Below are positions 43,977 through 52,750 of a stretch of 64,000 bases of DNA, piece by piece. A program made the position numbers and the translations under genes. This DNA comes from an uncultured Prevotellaceae bacterium. Its GTDB lineage: Bacteria; Bacteroidota; Bacteroidia; Bacteroidales; Bacteroidaceae. The notes beneath the pieces are model-generated. The model searched no databases. It was not told the origin of the DNA and saw only the letters and a program-made list of their open reading frames with translations. Location of the stretch: the NCBI GenBank assembly GCA_946405805.1, contig CAMJIL010000005.1:1-64000 (forward strand). The letters are read 5' to 3'. The stretch's first letter is position 1, and the number at the start of each line of letters is the position of its first letter.

Positions 43977-46475
43977 TCATTTCACGTATTTCTTTCCTTT
44001 CTTTATATACAACCCATGAGACGTTGGTTTCACCTTGCGTCCCATGAGGTCATAACACTGTTCCTCTGACGACAATTCATCATTGTTCCTTTCCTGTTGC
44101 TCAACAGTCTTTATGGCATTAGGTTTATTGTCACCGAGGCGATAAAGCTTCACACCATGACTTGGAACGCTTGTCTTCAATGTGCCGGAAACCTCGCCAA
44201 CGGAAGTCTTTTCCCAAATATCATAGACAGGCACCTTCTCATCTGCCGCATACCCGAATTGCGTAAGATCAACAACATGGTCAGCATTTTGTCCTGTTGC
44301 ATAGATGAAGAATTCCATTGTTGTGCCGCTTGAAGATGTATTGTCTGTATCACAGCTGGTGTCATATCCGCACAGTCCCTTGAAGGTCTTGTACTTATGT
44401 CCTTCCGGCAGGTCGTATATCAGGGTGCATTCACCATTCATTCCCAAACCATTCTCATATGTTGTTCCCTCAATGCGCAGAGTCTGTCCTTCAACATTTT
44501 TGTTGATGTGTAGAGACCCCCATTCCGACTTGTATGATGTATAGTTAAGAGATGTAAGTTTTGTCTCATTGCCGTCAACATCAATGAGCACAGGATTTAC
44601 GATATTCGCTCTGTCGTATGCAAAGCCGTCACCGTTGTTGCTGACAAAAATCTTAAGTTGTCTTGCACCAGTTATATCAGCCTCTAACAGCTTGGATTTT
44701 GTTCCTGTACGGTTTATCAGTCCTGAGCGGGCTACATAGTCATCCTGTTCGTTGGTAAGCGGATTCTGGTCGAATACCATGAAGCGCAAACTTGTCGTAG
44801 CATTCGTCTGATTGATGCCCGAATCGTCAGCAGCTCCCATAGCCTTGAAGCGTACCACGTCCATATCAGCAGGAATAGTAAAGAAGATTGCAGCGTTGGC
44901 ATCTGTAGAGAAGCCCCTGTCGTATGCCGTTCCCATCACCTTCATCTTTCCGCCGTTATCTACATTCTTGTTTTCATATACGCGGTTGAAATACGACTTT
45001 GTATATTGTCGTGTCTTATATGTACCCGTAAGCGGTACCTCTGTGCCATCACGCAATACGAGAGTCGGATTTATCCAGTCGCCGTGGTCATAGTTGTAGT
45101 TGTCTCCGCCGTCATCAACCACGAGCACCAATGTCTTTGAGCCCTCTGGCCATGGAATGTCCACGTCCACAGCGTGTCCGTCGGTAGTGTAGGCAACCAC
45201 TTCTGACTTGTAAAGAGCCTTTGCACCTACCACCCAGCGGGTGTTGTCGCGTTGGAATAGAGCCAGATACCTGTTTCCAGTTGTTGGATCGAGAGATGTC
45301 CATACCACTTGTCCATTATCCTCGTCGTTTACTACCTGATGAGCATCCTGTCCGTATTTGTGCATCTGGTGATACTCCTCGTTGTTAAGCAGCGAGAGGG
45401 TGAAGGCATCGTTCTTTGTCATCTCTCCACCAAAGAATAGGGGTGAATGACAAATGCCCCACAAGGTCATCATCGTCAGTTGTTCATTTTGTGTCAGATT
45501 TGTCCATCGTCCGTTGTCTGCACCAGTATATCCGTTGTCGGCAATCGTCATAGCAATCTGTCCTAGCGGCAGCATGTCGCAATCGGCATAGTTACCCGGA
45601 CGGGCATATTTGCTCCATTCATGTGCCTCATTGAAGACAGCATCCACTGCGCTCCAGTTGTCCCACAGGTCGTCCATCATGCGCCACATATTGGCGTTGT
45701 CAAGACATTCCTGCGCATACACATACTGCGTCTTGCCGGGCGACAGCGACAGAACAATAGGTCTGCCCGTCTGGTCAATGGCCTTGCGTATCATGTGTAT
45801 CTCGTCAATATAGAAAGGACGTGACAGGTCGTCAATTTTCAAGAAGTCAACGCCCCATTCAGCATACAGGTCCATTATGCTGTTATAGTACATCTGTCCG
45901 GCCTCGTTGTTACGCACCAGCAGGTTGTCCTTCAGCCATGTACAAGGCGAAGTCGTACCGTTATAGACAGACGACCAAGGAGTCGATTCGCTGCCCTTCA
46001 GTTTATAGCTGGAACCAACTACCGACTTTGGCACACCACGCATTATGTGGATGCCAAACTTCAGTCCCATCTTATGTATGGCATCTGCAAGAGCCTTGAA
46101 ACCAATATTCTTTCCTTCCTTCATACACGATGGGAAGCGTGTTGGTGAAGGTAGATATCGACCATATTCGTCAAGCACATAATCCTGGGTACCATTCTGG
46201 TTATAGTTACCGCCTCCCAGTGATGGATGATTACAATACCATCGTATGTCCACCACGACATATTCCCATCCGTGCCTTACAAGGTCATTATCGACAAGAT
46301 ACTGCGCATTCTGCATTACCTCTTTCTCTGTAACAGAAGAGTAATAGCAGTCCCAAGAGTTCCATCCCATCGGTGGGGTAAGTGCCCACTGGCGGAAAGT
46401 AGCCATTTCATCTTGCGCGTTAATGCTACCCATAGCAAGCATAGCACACCAAATCAAAGTAAATAATTTTTTCAT
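43977..46475 (-). CDS. GH27 alpha-galactosidase with NPCBM-like domains
   Basis: An 832-aa secreted enzyme (signal peptide ending GSINAQ) that should release alpha-galactose, or a related alpha-linked sugar, from galactomannan-, raffinose- or host-type glycans. The GH27 barrel (about 30-410) starts with TPPMGWNSWDCYYSSV. The nucleophile Asp is in DFLKIDDL and the acid/base Asp in RMMDDLWDNW. A C-terminal beta domain of the barrel follows (about 410-490), then two NPCBM-like carbohydrate-binding domains (about 500-640 and 640-770, with AYDRGFSTDANAAIFF and TYENGLGMNGECTLIY). The end, CYDLMGRKVKPTSHGLYIKKG, resembles short C-terminal export/anchor signals of Bacteroidota, though no such machinery is visible here. 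It has its own promoter. Confidence 0.92.
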   Translation of the reverse strand: MKKLFTLIWCAMLAMGSINAQDEMATFRQWALTPPMGWNSWDCYYSSVTEKEVMQNAQYLVDNDLVRHGWEYVVVDIRWYCNHPSLGGGNYNQNGTQDYVLDEYGRYLPSPTRFPSCMKEGKNIGFKALADAIHKMGLKFGIHIMRGVPKSVVGSSYKLKGSESTPWSSVYNGTTSPCTWLKDNLLVRNNEAGQMYYNSIMDLYAEWGVDFLKIDDLSRPFYIDEIHMIRKAIDQTGRPIVLSLSPGKTQYVYAQECLDNANMWRMMDDLWDNWSAVDAVFNEAHEWSKYARPGNYADCDMLPLGQIAMTIADNGYTGADNGRWTNLTQNEQLTMMTLWGICHSPLFFGGEMTKNDAFTLSLLNNEEYHQMHKYGQDAHQVVNDEDNGQVVWTSLDPTTGNRYLALFQRDNTRWVVGAKALYKSEVVAYTTDGHAVDVDIPWPEGSKTLVLVVDDGGDNYNYDHGDWINPTLVLRDGTEVPLTGTYKTRQYTKSYFNRVYENKNVDNGGKMKVMGTAYDRGFSTDANAAIFFTIPADMDVVRFKAMGAADDSGINQTNATTSLRFMVFDQNPLTNEQDDYVARSGLINRTGTKSKLLEADITGARQLKIFVSNNGDGFAYDRANIVNPVLIDVDGNETKLTSLNYTSYKSEWGSLHINKNVEGQTLRIEGTTYENGLGMNGECTLIYDLPEGHKYKTFKGLCGYDTSCDTDNTSSSGTTMEFFIYATGQNADHVVDLTQFGYAADEKVPVYDIWEKTSVGEVSGTLKTSVPSHGVKLYRLGDNKPNAIKTVEQQERNNDELSSEEQCYDLMGRKVKPTSHGLYIKKGKKYVK

Positions 46476-46515
46476 AACAGTTAGTAAGTAGTTTTATTTA
46501 TTTAGTTACACGCCG

Positions 46516-46547
46516 CAAAGGTACGAAAAAAAAAATGAAATACCAAA
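46516..46547 (-). promoter_or_regulatory. Promoter of the GH27 gene
   Basis: On the minus strand TTTG (46544-46547), a 20-base spacer and TACCTTTG (46516-46523), about 40 bases before the ATG. Confidence 0.85.
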
Positions 46548-46555
46548 AAAATAAT

Positions 46556-46587
46556 CCGGAAAGATGACGACATCCTTCCGGTATTTT
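46556..46587. terminator. Second copy of the CCGGAAAGATG hairpin
   Basis: CCGGAAAGATG (46556-46566) pairs with CATCCTTCCGG (46571-46581), with T-rich sequence on both strands. It is nearly identical to the hairpin at 43936-43963 and lies just upstream of the GH27 promoter, where it may stop read-through from the LRR gene. The rest of the gap to 46662 shows nothing else. Confidence 0.7.
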
Positions 46588-46661
46588 TGTGTGGGCTTTA
46601 TTTTGAACTCTTTTTCTTATACTTCCGGACTCTTTGCTTTACTCCAGTGACTATGCTACAT

Positions 46662-46694
46662 AAAAAAGCTCACGCAGAGAAGATTCTACGTGAG
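46662..46694 (-). terminator. Terminator of the first LRR gene
   Basis: On the minus strand CTCACGTAGA and TCTGCGTGAG form a 10-bp stem with one G-U pair and a 6-base loop, followed by CTTTTTT. It is nearly identical to the one at 49302-49334. Confidence 0.85.
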
Positions 46695-46707
46695 CAAGTT
46701 CTTAATC

Positions 46708-46753
46708 TTTTAATATCTTAAAATTACTCGTTTTAATATCTTAAAATTACTCG
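46708..46753. repeat. Direct duplication of a 23-bp segment at the LRR gene 3' end
   Basis: A 23-base segment ending AAAATTACTCG is present twice in a row (46708-46730 and 46731-46753). It covers the stop codon of the LRR gene. The paralogue at 49364 has only one copy. Confidence 0.9.
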
Positions 46754-48849
46754 TTTCCCGACATGATGTTAGAAATGACCACCATATCACCTACATTAAC
46801 CTCACCGTCTTGGTTCACATCAGCAGCATCCTTTGAGACTAACACATCACCGGCCATGAAGTTACTTACCGATACAAGGTCACCTACGTTAACCTCGCCG
46901 TCACCATTAGCATCACCGCGAAGAAAATCTGGCTCGCTGCCGACATATTCCCGCCAATCATTTTCACTTACAGCATAATATGGAAACCAGTATTTAGCTT
47001 TTGCTGCAGCCACCTGAGTGGTTGTCATTACGTTGCCTTCGTTCTCGAAGTATAATACACCCACATGGTTCTCAAAATCGAATGTCGGCAGATCCTCCAC
47101 AAGCTTGTTCATCGCAACACCCTTTAACTGGTTGCAATAGATACTAAGAATTGACAAGTTAGGACATCCCGACACATCAAGCGAGGTAAGCTGGTTATTG
47201 TTGCATGATAGCCAGTACAGCGCTGTTTTATTCGACACATCAAGCGACGTAAGTTGGTTATATTCGCATTCTAACATTTGCAATGCCGTACATTTTGACA
47301 CATCGAGCGAAGTAAGTTGGTTATATTTGCATACTAATGATTTTAGTGCCGTATTATTCGACAAATCAAGCGATGTAAGCAGGTTGCCGAAACAATTCAA
47401 GCTTATCAGCGCTTTATTCTGTGACAAATCAAGCGAAGTAAACATGTTACCATAGCAATACAAACTTTCCAACTTCGTATTTTTCGATACATCGAGCGAA
47501 GTAAGGTTGCCACCTGAAATATCAATAGATCTTAGTGCCGTAAAGAACTCTAAGCCTTGCATATTCTGAATATTATATTCGGGAGGATACAAATTCATAT
47601 TTTTCACACAAGCAATCTCGGCATCAGTAAGAACACCATCCTTGCCATAGAACTGCGACAGCACCCAGTTGCGGAAATTCTCGTCAGGGAAATTTGTTTC
47701 GTTGATGGCTATAATCTCTATTACAGGCTCATCACCGATGACAACGATATTGCCGAAATCGCTCCAAGGTTCCGTAGCTTTGTATGCTTCCAAAGCAGAA
47801 GCAGGCACATAGAGAGTTGCAGGAACATTATTAAAAACATCACTTCCTGTTGAAGGAACAGATGTTGCCTCGCAGGTGATAGATGTCAAACCAATGCAGT
47901 CACGAAAAGCATTGTCTCCTATTGACGTCACGCTGTTGGGGATGGTAACTGATGTCAGATCGGTATGACCAGAGAAAGCACTGCTTCCTATTGATTTCAC
48001 ACCGTTGGGGATTACTGTGTTCCCACAACCCATGATCAGATTGTTGGTTGCTGTTTCTATTATAGCATTACAATTATCACGGGAGTCATATTCTGGATTT
48101 CCGCTTTCTACTGATATTGATGTCAGGCCATAGCAGCCATAGAAAGCATTGCCACCTATTGACGTCACGCTATTGCCAATTGTCACTGATGTAAGACCGG
48201 AGCAATTAGAGAAAGCACAGTATCCAATTGATGTCACACTGTTGGGGATTTCAATGGACGCCAGGCTAGAGCAATTAGAGAAAGTGTAGTTTCCTATTGA
48301 TGTAATGCTGTTGGGAATCGTCACCGATGTAAGGCCGGAACAGTCATTGAAAGCATTTGTTCCTATAAATGTCACGCTGTTGGGGATTGTCACCGATGTC
48401 AGGCTAGAACAGCCAGCGAAAGCATTGTTTCCTATTGACGTCACACTATTGCCAATTGTCACTGATGTAAGGGCTTTGCAGTAATAGAAAGCATCTCTCC
48501 CTATTGATGTCACGCTGTTGGGGATTATCACCGATGTCAGGCTGGAGCAGCCAGGAAAAGCTTCGTTCCCAATCAAAGTAACGCTGTTGGGAATTGTCAC
48601 TGATGTAAGGTTTCTGCAATAAAAGAAAGCCCTATTACCTATTGATGTCACGCTGCAGCTAACATCATTGTAGGTTACGGTTTCGGGAATTGTAACGCTA
48701 CCAGTGTATTTAGTATCACCCGATGTCACTGTCGCTGTTTTGGCAGATGTATCGAAATTGTAATATATGCCATCAATCTGAGCATCATACGCACTTGACG
48801 TCAATGTTGACAGCATCAAAGCAAATAGTAATGATAGTTTTTTAGTCAT
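46747..48849 (-). CDS. BspA-like leucine-rich-repeat protein with dockerin-like C-terminus
   Basis: A 700-aa secreted protein (signal peptide ending LTSSAYDA). Residues about 60-350 consist of around twelve BspA/LRR_5 repeats of 23 residues (pattern LTSVTIPNSVTSIGNNAFAGC). Residues about 395-610 are a second LRR type with 20-21-residue units (LTSLDVSKCTALQMLECEYN), as in internalin-like proteins. The C-terminus has two calcium-loop repeats (DANGDGEVNVGDLV and DVNQDGEVNVGDMV), a dockerin-like module. Such proteins act in adhesion or complex formation at the cell surface; the partner is unknown. The extreme C-terminus VVISNIMSGNE is identical to that of the gene at 49364, and so is the DNA after it. 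Confidence 0.9.
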   Translation of the reverse strand: MTKKLSLLFALMLSTLTSSAYDAQIDGIYYNFDTSAKTATVTSGDTKYTGSVTIPETVTYNDVSCSVTSIGNRAFFYCRNLTSVTIPNSVTLIGNEAFPGCSSLTSVIIPNSVTSIGRDAFYYCKALTSVTIGNSVTSIGNNAFAGCSSLTSVTIPNSVTFIGTNAFNDCSGLTSVTIPNSITSIGNYTFSNCSSLASIEIPNSVTSIGYCAFSNCSGLTSVTIGNSVTSIGGNAFYGCYGLTSISVESGNPEYDSRDNCNAIIETATNNLIMGCGNTVIPNGVKSIGSSAFSGHTDLTSVTIPNSVTSIGDNAFRDCIGLTSITCEATSVPSTGSDVFNNVPATLYVPASALEAYKATEPWSDFGNIVVIGDEPVIEIIAINETNFPDENFRNWVLSQFYGKDGVLTDAEIACVKNMNLYPPEYNIQNMQGLEFFTALRSIDISGGNLTSLDVSKNTKLESLYCYGNMFTSLDLSQNKALISLNCFGNLLTSLDLSNNTALKSLVCKYNQLTSLDVSKCTALQMLECEYNQLTSLDVSNKTALYWLSCNNNQLTSLDVSGCPNLSILSIYCNQLKGVAMNKLVEDLPTFDFENHVGVLYFENEGNVMTTTQVAAAKAKYWFPYYAVSENDWREYVGSEPDFLRGDANGDGEVNVGDLVSVSNFMAGDVLVSKDAADVNQDGEVNVGDMVVISNIMSGNE

Positions 48850-48914
48850 TTTTTAGTTTTAGTTAAGTTCTTGGGTGCAAAGAAATGGTGTCTATAAAAA
48901 ACATTTACGTAGTC

Positions 48915-49070
48915 TTACCAGTTGGACTGACTTGCAAGACGTTGTTCCCGCAAGAGTCTCAATTTCTTCAAGGACTCTTTGCGCGACTTCGGATGCTGCA
49001 TCCAGAATGCTACTTTTGCTATTTTGATAGCGTTCGCTTTCTTGTGATATTCGTTCAATATAATCTCCAT
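48915..49070 (-). CDS. Small basic protein, 51 aa
   Basis: A 51-codon frame beginning MEIILNEYHKKANAIKIAK, with AFWMQHPKSRKESLKKLRLL following; it is basic and probably helical. It lies 39 bases after a perfect promoter at 49109-49140, which no other gene could use. A second frame on the same strand (start 49074, 60 codons) reads DYIERISQESERYQNSK and cannot be excluded, but the WMQHP-containing frame has a more protein-like composition. No family assigned. An AGTTTTGCAAAACT palindrome sits in its leader. Confidence 0.5.
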   Translation of the reverse strand: MEIILNEYHKKANAIKIAKVAFWMQHPKSRKESLKKLRLLREQRLASQSNW

Positions 49071-49085
49071 CCATTGATTTTTTTT

Positions 49086-49140
49086 AGTTTTGCAAAACTT
49101 TCTGTGTGCAAAGGTACGATTAAGTTATGAGAAATACAAA
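49086..49140 (-). promoter_or_regulatory. Promoter with 14-bp palindrome in the leader of the small gene
   Basis: On the minus strand TTTG (49137-49140), a 20-base spacer and TACCTTTG (49109-49116). Just downstream is the perfect palindrome AGTTTTGCAAAACT (49086-49099), which may be an operator or an RNA hairpin. Confidence 0.7.
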
Positions 49141-49214
49141 TAAAAACGCGTTTTTTTTATTTTAAACATAGACGAAGAAAGATGACAGCGATGACAACGA
49201 CCCTAATTTATTAT

Positions 49215-49247
49215 ATTAAAGATTAAAAATTGAAGATTAAATTCGGA
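49215..49247. repeat. Degenerate GATTAAA heptamer array
   Basis: Units such as AAGATTA and AAATTGA between the small gene and the terminator at 49302. The remainder of 49141-49300 is AT-rich without a visible gene. Confidence 0.5.
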
Positions 49248-49301
49248 CTTGCGGTCCTCAAACCTTGGACCTTTGACGAAAATCTTGTCCGCTAAAGAAA
49301 A

Positions 49302-49334
49302 GAAAAAGCCCACGCAGAGAAGATTCTACGTGAG
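49302..49334 (-). terminator. Terminator of the second LRR gene
   Basis: The same hairpin as at 46662-46694, with one base difference in the stem, followed on the minus strand by TTTTTCT. Confidence 0.8.
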
Positions 49335-49363
49335 CAGGTTCTTAATCTTTTAATATCTTAAAA

Positions 49364-50905
49364 TTACTCGTTTCCCGACATGATATTTGAGATAACCACC
49401 ATATCACCTACATTAACCTCACCATCTTCGTTGACGTCACCACGGAGGCCGCTTGCACCACCGCTGATGTTAATCTCCAGGGTGGCAATATCGGAATTGA
49501 TATAACCCGCCTTTGTGGCATAGACGGTGACCTTGTAGGTCGTAGGAAGACTAATTTCATCACTATTGCCATCACATGAGGACATGATATGACTTATAAA
49601 CTCAACACCCTCAGTCTCGCATGAGAACTGCAACTTACCATCAACATAGCTGATGGTAGGCATTGCACACTTTGGTGTTTCGGGTATTTCTCCCGACAAA
49701 ATCTTAAAAGTTCCAAATCCACTCCAAGGCGCCCTAGCCTTGTACGTCGTCATAGATGTCTCTGGAACATATAGCGTAGCGTATTCTACGAATGCGTCTC
49801 TGAATACATCAGTACCCGTTGAAGGCACATTCTCTGCATAGCAATAAACATCTGACAGTTCTGAGCAATTCACAAAAGTATAGCTACCTATAGATTTTAC
49901 GCCACTACCAATTATGACGGTTTTTAATTTGTTACAACCGATAAAAACTTGATTTCCTATGGAGGTAACACTATTTGGGATAACAATGGACGTTAAGCTT
50001 GTACAACCAGAGAAAGCGCCACCATAAATATTATCACCACCTATGGATGTAACACTTTGGGGGATGGTGATTGAAGTTAAACTAGAGCAACTTGAAAAGG
50101 CTCCATTACTAATAGAGGAAATACTCTCAGGAATTGTGATTGAGGTGAGAGCACGACAACCGGAGAAAGCACCCTTGCCAATATAACTTACACTATTGGG
50201 AATATTGATTGAAGTAAAACCACAACCAGAGAAAGCTTGGTTCCCAATTGAGTACACTGTGTTTGGGATGGTGACATCTGTCAACCCTGAGCATCCTAAG
50301 AATGCAGCTTCTTCAATACTATTTATATTGTCGGGAATTGTAATAGAAGTCAAACCGGTACAACCGTAGAACACACTATTTCCAATGGATGACCAACTAC
50401 TGGGGATTGTAATGGAAGTCAAGCCAGTGCACTCTCTAAAAGCAGCCTCGCCAATGGATGTCGCGCTTTCGGGGATGGCAATGGAAGTCAAGCCGCCGCA
50501 GCCCATAAAAGCATATCCGTCAATGGATGTCACACCCTCAGGGATGTTTACAGAAGTCATGCCGCTACATCCATAAAAAGCGCCATAGCCGATGGATTTC
50601 ACACTGTTAGGAATAGTGACTGAGGTTATGCCGGAACATCCTCTAAAAGCTCCCCCTAAATACGTGCCACCATTATGAGTAACATTACCGGCAATTGATG
50701 TCACTTTATAATCAACACCCTCAAAACTTACTTTTTCCGGTATAACCACATTACCAGAATAACTACTATTAAAATTTCGAGTAACTTCTGCTACATTTCC
50801 TTTTTTTATAAGGTTGTAACAAATGCCATCAATCTCAACTTCGTCTGCACTTGCCGTCAGGGTTGACAGCATCAAAGTTAATAGTAATGTTATTTTTTTT
50901 GTCAT
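49364..50905 (-). CDS. BspA-like leucine-rich-repeat protein, second copy
   Basis: A 513-aa secreted protein (signal peptide ending LTASADEV). About residues 60-370 consist of 23-residue BspA/LRR_5 repeats (LTSITIPDNINSIEEAAFLGC pattern). A short beta domain follows (about 400-480, EFISHIMSSCDGNSDEISL), and one calcium-loop unit ends the protein (DVNEDGEVNVGDMVVISNIM). It has half the dockerin-like module of the paralogue at 46747 and lacks the second LRR type. Promoter CGAAGGTA (complement) at 50937-50944. Probable surface adhesion or binding protein. The 3' end shares DNA with its paralogue, so one arose by duplication or conversion. Confidence 0.88.
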   Translation of the reverse strand: MTKKITLLLTLMLSTLTASADEVEIDGICYNLIKKGNVAEVTRNFNSSYSGNVVIPEKVSFEGVDYKVTSIAGNVTHNGGTYLGGAFRGCSGITSVTIPNSVKSIGYGAFYGCSGMTSVNIPEGVTSIDGYAFMGCGGLTSIAIPESATSIGEAAFRECTGLTSITIPSSWSSIGNSVFYGCTGLTSITIPDNINSIEEAAFLGCSGLTDVTIPNTVYSIGNQAFSGCGFTSINIPNSVSYIGKGAFSGCRALTSITIPESISSISNGAFSSCSSLTSITIPQSVTSIGGDNIYGGAFSGCTSLTSIVIPNSVTSIGNQVFIGCNKLKTVIIGSGVKSIGSYTFVNCSELSDVYCYAENVPSTGTDVFRDAFVEYATLYVPETSMTTYKARAPWSGFGTFKILSGEIPETPKCAMPTISYVDGKLQFSCETEGVEFISHIMSSCDGNSDEISLPTTYKVTVYATKAGYINSDIATLEINISGGASGLRGDVNEDGEVNVGDMVVISNIMSGNE

Positions 50906-50936
50906 TATTTTTGAGTTTTAGTTTCTATTCTGAGCG

Positions 50937-50967
50937 CGAAGGTAGTAAAATTTTCCGATATACCAAA
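50937..50967 (-). promoter_or_regulatory. Promoter of the second LRR gene
   Basis: On the minus strand TTTG (50964-50967), a 19-base spacer and TACCTTCG (50937-50944). Confidence 0.65.
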
Positions 50968-51070
50968 AGAAATGGGAAGAATTTTTGTTGTAAGGTTTTG
51001 GGCGGTTGTTAATATCTTTTGGATTGATTATTATCAAGGATTTGTGCAATTTCTGCATTCTAATCTAAAT

Positions 51071-51105
51071 TTTGGTAATAATACGGATTGTTTTTGTTAA
51101 TTTTG
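51071..51105 (+). promoter_or_regulatory. Promoter of the unknown gene at 51160
   Basis: TTTG at 51071-51074 and TAATTTTG at 51098-51105 with a 23-base spacer. Because RNA would start near 51110, in-frame starts at 51088 and 51109 are unlikely. Confidence 0.5.
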
Positions 51106-51159
51106 CAGATGTTAAAAAATACTTTTATTATCTTATTAATTTTATTATTACATATATCT

Positions 51160-52359
51160 ATGGATAATCAGGAAGAAATAAAGCAGTCGTATTACAGCAG
51201 AGATATTGAGCCAACACTCGATAATCTAAATGATATTATAAGAATCTGTGAAACCTTTATGAAAGAAGGTGGTGACAGATTAATGTGTGCCATGAGTATG
51301 CGCAAGTGGGATATTGATGAAATAGAACGCTTGTCGACCTATATTGTGGAGTCTCGACAGAAAATGGAAAAGGAATTGATACGTTTGAAGAAATATAAAG
51401 ATTCTTTTAACGATATGTTTGCAACAGACCATAATGAATATTATGATTCTGTCGCGGCTATTTTGTCTAAAATAAGAAGTCATACATCGCCTCTGAATCA
51501 ATTGTTACAGAAGACATGTAGTCGTAAACATCCTAATAAGTATGTATGTAAACAATTCGGAATTAAACCTAAATCTGTAAGACAGGAATCGGTTTTAGTC
51601 TCAGATTCTTTTCAAAAGCCCCTATATAGTATAGATGATCCTGCTACTCCAACTCAAGTATTGGGTTTCTTTAATGAGCTGAATAAGTTTTTTGCTGACG
51701 AAAAAGAATGTATGGAAATATGTGTACAAGTTCTGGACGAAGAAGCAGAAATACGCAAAGACCCAGTTAAGAGTAAGTATGTGCTTGATAAATACAGACG
51801 TAAGGCATTTGAAAAACTGAGAAGAGTTATTATGCTTATATCGGACGATACTATTAGCACTCTTAAAGAAATTACTCCTGCCTATCAGCGTTTAAAGAAT
51901 TATGCGACAGACGAGGCTTTTGCGCAAGAAGAATTTCACAAACACAATGTGGCTGATATGGATCACTTTTGCTTGATAGAATTGGCTATTGCCAAGCAGA
52001 AGAACCAACTGGATAATGATGAACTCGCATATTGGGGCAACAATCCATCATGGGTGAAAAGAATCAGGTATGTCATCAAACATTATGATGAACTGCTCCC
52101 TGATAATTTTACGCATAAGATGATGGGTAGGTTTCAGTATTATTTTTGTAAATGGGCATTACCTACTAATATTAGCAATGCTACAAAATATTTTATCAAA
52201 CACTATCATGGAAAGTGGAAGGTATCAAAATATGCAGCAGTTAATAATCACGGAAAGGAATATGATAAAAACTCGGCCGAAGTAATTAACTTCCATACTG
52301 CTATTCAAACGTTGTTAAGCAAAGCAAATGTGCAAGAACAGGCAGAACAAAGTGCATAA
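51160..52359 (+). CDS. Helical cytoplasmic protein of unknown function, AT-rich
   Basis: A 399-aa protein with no signal peptide if translation starts at the ATG 51160. It is mostly helical and charged (EIERLSTYIVESRQKMEKELIRLKK, coiled-coil type, about residues 60-100). Three regions can be distinguished: a helical N-terminus to about 120, a Lys/Cys-containing linker (KHPNKYVCKQFGIKPKSV) that may bind nucleic acid, and a helical C-terminal part with WGNNPSWVKRIRYVIKHYDELL and KMMGRFQYYFCKWALP. I do not recognise a family. Codon use is AT-rich compared with the polysaccharide genes, and it is followed by a strong terminator. It starts the accessory stretch that includes the VirE genes. Confidence 0.65.
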   Translation: MDNQEEIKQSYYSRDIEPTLDNLNDIIRICETFMKEGGDRLMCAMSMRKWDIDEIERLSTYIVESRQKMEKELIRLKKYKDSFNDMFATDHNEYYDSVAAILSKIRSHTSPLNQLLQKTCSRKHPNKYVCKQFGIKPKSVRQESVLVSDSFQKPLYSIDDPATPTQVLGFFNELNKFFADEKECMEICVQVLDEEAEIRKDPVKSKYVLDKYRRKAFEKLRRVIMLISDDTISTLKEITPAYQRLKNYATDEAFAQEEFHKHNVADMDHFCLIELAIAKQKNQLDNDELAYWGNNPSWVKRIRYVIKHYDELLPDNFTHKMMGRFQYYFCKWALPTNISNATKYFIKHYHGKWKVSKYAAVNNHGKEYDKNSAEVINFHTAIQTLLSKANVQEQAEQSA

Positions 52360-52402
52360 GAATTAGATTTCTTCTTTGTTGGAATTTTATAAAACAAACT
52401 AT

Positions 52403-52439
52403 AATGTATCGACCTCGAAAGGTGCGATACATTTTTTTT
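52403..52439 (+). terminator. Terminator after the unknown gene
   Basis: AATGTATCG (52403-52411) pairs with CGATACATT (52425-52433), with an inner ACCT/AGGT extension, and a run of eight Ts follows. Confidence 0.9.
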
Positions 52440-52643
52440 GTGCAATAATAAACGTTGTAATCTAATTAAATGTAATAATAGATACAATATGCATCTATTT
52501 TAGATTGCCAAAAGATTCCTAAATCTAAAACCATAAACCATAAAATATAGAATGAACAAAACAAATCTAAAATGGTATGAATATAGGCTTGTTTGTGGGT
52601 TAGTTTACCGCATATTTATCGCATAAACGAATCTAATTTATTC
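52440..52643. other. AT-rich gap with repeated ATCTAAAA-type words
   Basis: No gene is visible. Words such as ATCTAAT, AATCTAAAA and ATCTATTTTAGATT recur, including the small hairpin TAGAT/ATCTA near 52480-52495. This could be the edge of an inserted element, but no attachment-site duplication was found. Confidence 0.35.
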
Positions 52644-52675
52644 TTTGCATAACCAAAGACTTCTCCGTACCTTTG
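52644..52675 (+). promoter_or_regulatory. Promoter of the BT4734-like/VirE pair
   Basis: TTTG at 52644-52647, a 20-base spacer and TACCTTTG at 52668-52675, with a leader of about 70 bases. Confidence 0.85.
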
Positions 52676-52750
52676 CATTTGGAAATCCACTCCGAGTGCA
52701 TCTCGTATTTGTGCCGGGAGCTGGAGTAAAATTTTAAAGGTTAGAAAATA

